Part shown: positions 63,444-64,000 of the stretch, piece by piece
Layout of the letters: each line of letters starts with the position of its first letter
How positions within the stretch are numbered: position 1 is the first letter of the stretch
NCBI GenBank assembly: GCA_947000775.1
Contig: CAMQGK010000328.1
Coordinates: 3,257,501-3,321,500 of the forward strand
Direction: 5' to 3'
From: Pterois miles
Lineage: Eukaryota > Chordata > Actinopteri > Perciformes > Scorpaenidae
DNA length: 64,000 nt
The notes under the pieces: generated by a model
Told to the model about the DNA's origin: nothing
Databases searched by the model: none
Seen by the model: the letters and a program-made list of their open reading frames with translations, nothing else
Made by a program: the position numbers and the translations under genes

Positions 63444-63840
63444 CCTCTCCTGGCGAAACCACTTGGTGACAGAATATAAAGGCCGAGCACAGACGAAGAC
63501 GAACTGGAAGAGAAAGTGAGAATGAACAGCACACGGTGTGTAGATATGCGATGCTAACCCCTGTTAGCTGGTTGACTAGCGACTCGGATTGTTGTCCGCA
63601 CGGGGCTTTCTCTGTAGTTACGTGACAAAGTCAGATGGCATATCCTTGTTTGTCTAATAAAATATACCCCGTTTAATCTCCGACAGTTTCTGTACTATTT
63701 TAGCATTCTCATTCGTGTTACTGAGGCGAGAGATAATTACAGCCGAAGGAAAACAACCTCGAGCTGAAGCATAGCTTGATCAACTTATTTACGTCCTACG
63801 TCACGCAGCAAGTCTACGTAAACGCAACTTCCTGTTTTTT
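63444..63840 (-). promoter_or_regulatory. vps37a: vps37a upstream region, probable promoter
   Basis: Sequence directly upstream of the vps37a ATG. It contains an ETS-like GGAAGT on the minus strand near 63830 and a TGACGT-type (CRE-like) element near 63800, with several CpGs around 63530-63600. No TATA box stands out. The 5' untranslated region and start site cannot be placed precisely. Confidence 0.35.
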
Positions 63841-64000
63841 TCAAAATAAAACTTTCTTAAAGCTGAACAAAAATGATTTATTTTTTCAATAGCAATTATA
63901 ATTCATTGTATGTGAGGGATTCAAAACGAAACATTTTCAAAATCTTTTTACAAATAAGCCACACCTTTCTGGACTACAGGAGACAATGGGCAAGATGTAT
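63841..64000. other. Upstream of vps37a, nothing recognised
   Basis: Short AT-rich end of the window. A divergent neighbour could begin beyond it, but nothing here shows one. Confidence 0.4.

Overview
The window is nuclear DNA from a bony fish, most likely a percomorph teleost. The evidence is spliced vertebrate genes with GT-AG introns, long CA/TA microsatellites, teleost-type L2/CR1, RTE and L1 LINE fragments, tRNA-headed SINEs, many short inverted-repeat elements, and a decayed trace amine-associated receptor of teleost type. There are no prokaryotic operons, CRISPR arrays or intact viral genes.

Three protein-coding genes can be built exon by exon, all on the minus strand. From high to low coordinate they are vps37a (63443 to 50823, 11 coding exons, 393 residues, an ESCRT-I subunit), nsmce1 (46708 to 40204, 7 coding exons, 247 residues, the RING-like subunit of the SMC5/6 complex) and caly/calcyon (about 23679 to 16058, 4 coding exons, a neuronal endocytic membrane protein). 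The first caly coding exon has broken reading frames that look like three missing bases in G/C-rich sequence. A plus-strand TAAR pseudogene (38285-39225) lies between nsmce1 and caly. The three genes are not a pathway; vps37a and caly both act in endosomal membrane traffic, but that is probably coincidence.

Region by region: 1-16 kb has no recognisable gene and holds a 1.5-kb fold-back element whose inner arms are a 45-bp minisatellite, two copies of a dispersed element with a 30-bp minisatellite, a hAT-like MITE and CA repeats. 16-29 kb is caly, with a decayed retroelement fragment and a strongly G-homopolymeric block in an intron. A probable 5' untranslated exon lies near 29.05 kb. 29.5-31.4 kb is two abutting, related minisatellites (35-bp and 23-26-bp units). 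31.4-40 kb is gene-poor, with LINE fragments, a MITE and the TAAR pseudogene. 40-47 kb is nsmce1; 50.8-63.5 kb is vps37a, whose third intron contains a 3.3-kb frame-broken L2-type LINE in the same orientation as the gene.

I found no convincing undescribed biological system. The most interesting items are the fold-back element, the twin minisatellites just upstream of the probable caly first exon, the shared 3' tail of the SINE and the L2 LINE, and the damaged caly coding exon. All coordinates and translations were worked out by eye; family names rest on remembered conserved motifs, not on searches.
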